Position numbers and translations under genes: made by a program. A stretch of 64,000 nucleotides of DNA from Kitasatospora sp. A2-31 (GTDB lineage Bacteria; Actinomycetota; Actinomycetes; Streptomycetales; Streptomycetaceae): contig NZ_JAKNTA010000008.1 in the NCBI RefSeq assembly GCF_022288725.1, forward strand, positions 337,948 to 401,947, in the 5' to 3' direction. A model generated the notes under the pieces. That model did no database searches. It was given only the letters and a program-made list of their open reading frames with translations, and was not told the origin of the DNA. Below, in pieces: positions 58,233-64,000 of this stretch (position 1 is the first letter of the stretch; every line of letters begins with the position of its first letter).

Positions 58233-58512
58233 AGCCAAAGACCGCTGGTTGTCGCCGTGCGTCCGCAAGGACGTTCGCGACCGAAGGATCTGCGCTTCGT
58301 CGCAGGCAGCCCGCGCAGGACTGTTTGGAGCTTGGACTTCCGGGTCGTGTGTGTCCGCACACGGGACCTGTCGAGGTCGTGCTGAGCCCCGTGCGCCTGC
58401 GCACCGGGGCTCATCTGCTTTTCCGCAGGGGTTTCCTTCCGTCCGGTGGTCCGCGGCTCGAATGGTCGACTCTCGCGGTCGGCCGGACTTCGACATCACG
58501 GAAGGAGGCGTA
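58233..58512 (+). ncRNA. Ribosomal protein L10 leader with attenuator-like hairpin
   Basis: Long 5' leader before rplJ. It contains the interleaved structured region around 58237-58330 (AAAGACCGCTGGTTGTCGCC onwards) typical of L10 leaders that bind L10(L12)4, and a strong hairpin GAGCCCCGTGCGC / GCGCACCGGGGCTC (58384-58412) followed by TCTGCTTTT. L10 binding could favour the terminator and repress the operon. Assignment is by position and shape only. Confidence 0.6.
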
Positions 58513-58517
58513 AGCCT

Positions 58518-59081
58518 ATGGCTAGGCCCGACAAGGCTGCTGCCGTCGCCGAGATCACGGAGATGTTCCGTGGCTCGAACGCGGCCGTACTGACCGAGTA
58601 CCGCGGTCTGACGGTGAAGCAGGTCAAGACCCTGCGTCGCTCGCTGGGTGACAACGCCCAGTACGCCGTGGTGAAGAACACGCTGACCAAGATCGCGGCC
58701 AACGAGGTCGGGATCACGGAGCTCGACGACCTGTTCGCCGGTCCGACGGCTGTTGCCTTCGTCACCGGTGACCCGGTGGAGTCGGCGAAGGCTCTGCGTG
58801 ACTTCGCCAAGGAGAACCCCGCTCTCGTCATCAAGGGCGGTGTTCTTGACGGCAAGGCACTGTCCGCCGATGACATCAAGAAGCTCGCGGACCTCGAGTC
58901 CCGCGAGGTGCTGCTCGCCAAGCTGGCGGGTGCCCTGAAGGCCAAGCAGTCCCAGGCTGCCGCGCTCTTCCAGGCCCTGCCGTCGAAGCTCGTCCGCACT
59001 GTGGACGCGCTGCGCGACAAGGTCGAGCAGGGCGGTGCCGGTACGCCGGCTCCCGCCGCCGAGGACGAGGCCGCGGAGTAA
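58518..59081 (+). CDS. rplJ: 50S ribosomal protein L10
   Basis: 187 residues from the ATG at 58518, with GGAAGGAGG at 58500-58508. Begins ARPDKAAAVAEITEMFRGSN and contains LTEYRGLTVKQVKTLRRSLG and VVKNTLTKIAAN, the rRNA-binding domain; the C-terminal helix binds L7/L12 dimers. It forms the base of the stalk with rplL's product. An 88-bp gap precedes rplL. Confidence 0.99.
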   Translation: MARPDKAAAVAEITEMFRGSNAAVLTEYRGLTVKQVKTLRRSLGDNAQYAVVKNTLTKIAANEVGITELDDLFAGPTAVAFVTGDPVESAKALRDFAKENPALVIKGGVLDGKALSADDIKKLADLESREVLLAKLAGALKAKQSQAAALFQALPSKLVRTVDALRDKVEQGGAGTPAPAAEDEAAE

Positions 59082-59169
59082 TTCCGCAGGCTCACGCCTC
59101 GCTGCGGGCCCGTGCCCGCCCAACCCGTACATACGGCACCACCTGCCGATTTAGTGGAAGGACGCCATC

Positions 59170-59553
59170 ATGGCGAAGCTGTCCCAGGACGAGCTGCTCG
59201 CGCAGTTCGAGGAGCTCACCCTCATCGAGCTCGCCGCCTTCGTGAAGGCCTTCGAGGAGAAGTTCGACGTCACCGCCGCCGCCCCGGTCGCCGTCGCCGC
59301 CGTCGGTGGCCCGGCCGCCCCGGCCGAGGCCGCTGAGGAGCAGGACGAGTTCGACGTCATCCTCGACGCCGCCGGTGACAAGAAGATCCAGGTCATCAAG
59401 GAGGTGCGCACCCTGACCTCCCTCGGCCTGAAGGAGGCCAAGGACCTCGTTGACACCGCTGGTGCCAAGGTCCTGGAGAAGGTTGCCAAGGACGTTGCCG
59501 AGAAGGCCAAGGCCGCCCTCGAGGGCGCCGGCGCCAAGGTCACCGTCAAGTGA
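59170..59553 (+). CDS. rplL: 50S ribosomal protein L7/L12
   Basis: 127 residues from the ATG at 59170, with GGAAGGA upstream. N-terminal dimerisation segment LSQDELLAQFEELTLIELAA, an Ala/Val-rich hinge, and the C-terminal domain EFDVILDAAGDKKIQVIKEV then LTSLGLKEAKDLVDTAGAKV that recruits translation factors. Ends before a textbook terminator. Confidence 0.99.
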   Translation: MAKLSQDELLAQFEELTLIELAAFVKAFEEKFDVTAAAPVAVAAVGGPAAPAEAAEEQDEFDVILDAAGDKKIQVIKEVRTLTSLGLKEAKDLVDTAGAKVLEKVAKDVAEKAKAALEGAGAKVTVK

Positions 59554-59615
59554 CTCTCCCCCGGCCCCAGCGGCCGGGAGGTGCCCCCACGCCCCTCTGA
59601 GGGCGGGAGCTCCGA

Positions 59616-59658
59616 GGCCGGGCCGATCACCCTTGCGGGTGGTCGGCCCGGCCTTTTT
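59616..59658 (+). terminator. Rho-independent terminator after rplL
   Basis: GGCCGGGCCGATCACCC (59616-59632) pairs with GGGTGGTCGGCCCGGCC (59637-59653), one wobble in 17 pairs, loop TTGC, then TTTTT. It separates rplJL from rpoBC transcription, at least in part. Confidence 0.95.
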
Positions 59659-60028
59659 CGCGCCCCCGGCCCGGGAGCGCTCCGGGCCGTCGAACCACCG
59701 GTCTGGCCGAGAGGGCACTCGGCACTGTCGGTGCGGGCGGGTATGGTGATCGCTGTCGTCGGCAGTGGCCCCGACCACGGCTTCTGTAACGCCGGGCGGG
59801 TTCGCGCCGATGGACGTGTCGAGGCCCGCGCCGGAGGCGGGCCCTTGACGAACCAGGCGCGGCGCGCGATTCTCAAGGCGCGAGTCCGCCCCGGTTGGTC
59901 CACCGCTGGATGCATAACCAGTGGCTCCGGCGGGAAGTGACTCCACGTGAGTGGTGGAGGTCCGGGAGTTCCCGGGCCGTGCAGTACCCGGCGGGCGTTC
60001 GCGTCCGTCGGCAACCGGGAGGAGTCTC

Positions 60029-60045
60029 CGATTCGGTTTCCGAAT
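60029..60045. promoter_or_regulatory. Perfect dyad upstream of the rpoB promoter
   Basis: GATTCGG-TTT-CCGAATC lies 5 bp upstream of the -35 box of the rpoB promoter. Position suits an activator or regulator contact. No assigned factor. Confidence 0.45.
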
Positions 60046-60050
60046 CAGAG

Positions 60051-60080
60051 CTGGACAGCAGTGTGCCGTTTGGCTACACT
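60051..60080 (+). promoter_or_regulatory. Promoter of rpoBC
   Basis: TGGACA (60051-60056), 18-bp spacer, TACACT (60075-60080). Transcription would start near 60087 and give a leader of about 200 nt before the rpoB TTG. The rest of the 734-bp gap after rplL (59659-60028 and 60081-60287) shows no gene. Confidence 0.7.
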
Positions 60081-60287
60081 GTCCCTTTGCGCTGCCTGTT
60101 AGCTGCTCCGTGACTCGTCGCCCGGAGTCTGCGTTGCCCTGAAGGGGTCTGGCATCGCCTCCGCAAAGCGGCTCTGACCTGGGTTTTCCCCCGGCGGAGG
60201 CCGACGGCGACGGAGGCGGATCCAAGCCCGTGAAGGCCCGGCTGGTATGCGCGTAGTGAGCTCCGAGCCCTCGGAAGGACCCCCCTC

Positions 60288-63764
<3,477 letters not shown>

Positions 63765-63865
63765 CGGAGGTTGGGCCGGCTGCCCGCTGAGCAGCCGGCC
63801 CGCCCCCAGGCCCCCCTCAGACCACACGAACGACTCTCGACTTACGAAAGAGGGCTTGACGACCA

Positions 63866-64000
63866 GTGCTTGACGTCAACTTCTTCGACGAGCTCCGCAT
63901 CGGCCTGGCCACCGCCGACGACATCCGCCAGTGGTCGCACGGCGAGGTCAAGAAGCCGGAGACCATCAACTACCGCACCCTGAAGCCCGAAAAGGACGGA
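63866..64000 (+). CDS. rpoC: DNA-directed RNA polymerase subunit beta' (N-terminal fragment, cut by window edge)
   Basis: The GTG at 63866 begins LDVNFFDELRIGLATADDIR followed by QWSHGEVKKPETINYRTLKP, the standard actinobacterial RpoC N-terminus; 45 codons are visible before the window ends. GAAAGAGGG lies at 63846-63854, slightly far for a ribosome site. It continues the rpoB operon. Confidence 0.98.
   Translation, partial: MLDVNFFDELRIGLATADDIRQWSHGEVKKPETINYRTLKPEKDG

Overview
The window is very GC-rich chromosomal DNA of a Streptomyces-like actinomycete (Streptomycetaceae). The evidence is near-saturated G/C third codon positions, frequent GTG/TTG starts, a TTG-started rpoB, a NusG with a long acidic N-terminus, and the order htpX ... 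yajQ - tRNA-Tyr ... rpmG - two MaoC genes - murB - aspC - tRNA-Trp - secE - nusG - rplKA - lipoproteins - rplJL - rpoBC. From memory this is the order of the S. coelicolor SCO4606-SCO4654 core region; no search was run.

Layout. 1-4911: end of a complex I operon (nuoL', nuoM, nuoN) and htpX. 5012-12117: a MocR regulator facing a DMT exporter, a small membrane protein, a stand-alone ctaD, a BlaI/M56 pair and yccF. 12251-18905: an MMPL exporter facing a two-component system, then a quinone-oxidoreductase-like enzyme facing a LysR regulator. 19097-22267: a Mug-type DNA glycosylase overlapping a PAP2 phosphatase, and an Xaa-Pro peptidase. 22783-23298: a hypothetical protein.

23300-29600 is an accessory block with weaker GC3 bias. 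It holds a translationally coupled three-gene operon: a small UvrD-like SF1 helicase, a DarT/DUF4433-type ADP-ribosyltransferase, and an ADP-ribosylglycohydrolase with an uncharacterised C-terminal extension. Next to it lie a 5'-truncated, twice frameshifted tyrosine recombinase and, convergent to that, a cold-shock-domain-Shedu (DUF4263 nuclease) fusion. I read this as a small anti-phage defence island. The helicase-DarT-ARH operon is the best candidate for an undescribed system, because the usual DarG macrodomain antitoxin is absent and a glycohydrolase takes its place.

29797-31310: yajQ, tRNA-Tyr and a HAD phosphatase. 31714-44222 is a potassium supercluster: two KimA-like APC permeases, a 27-aa membrane micro-ORF, kdpFABC and kdpDE. 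The regions upstream of the first permease and of kdp share four CGT-type half-sites with identical 11-21-11 spacing, which fits one OmpR/PhoB-family regulator, plausibly KdpE. 44266-45537: a degenerate amidohydrolase. 45789-51126: tRNA-Thr, tRNA-Met, rpmG, a HadA/HadB-like MaoC pair, murB, adenosine deaminase, aspC and tRNA-Trp. 51276-64000: secE, nusG, rplK, rplA, four tandem lipoproteins, rplJ, rplL, rpoB and the start of rpoC, with clear terminators, promoters and an L10-type leader. Several short tandem repeats (periods 11, 15, 16, 18 and 20 bp) mark gene boundaries.
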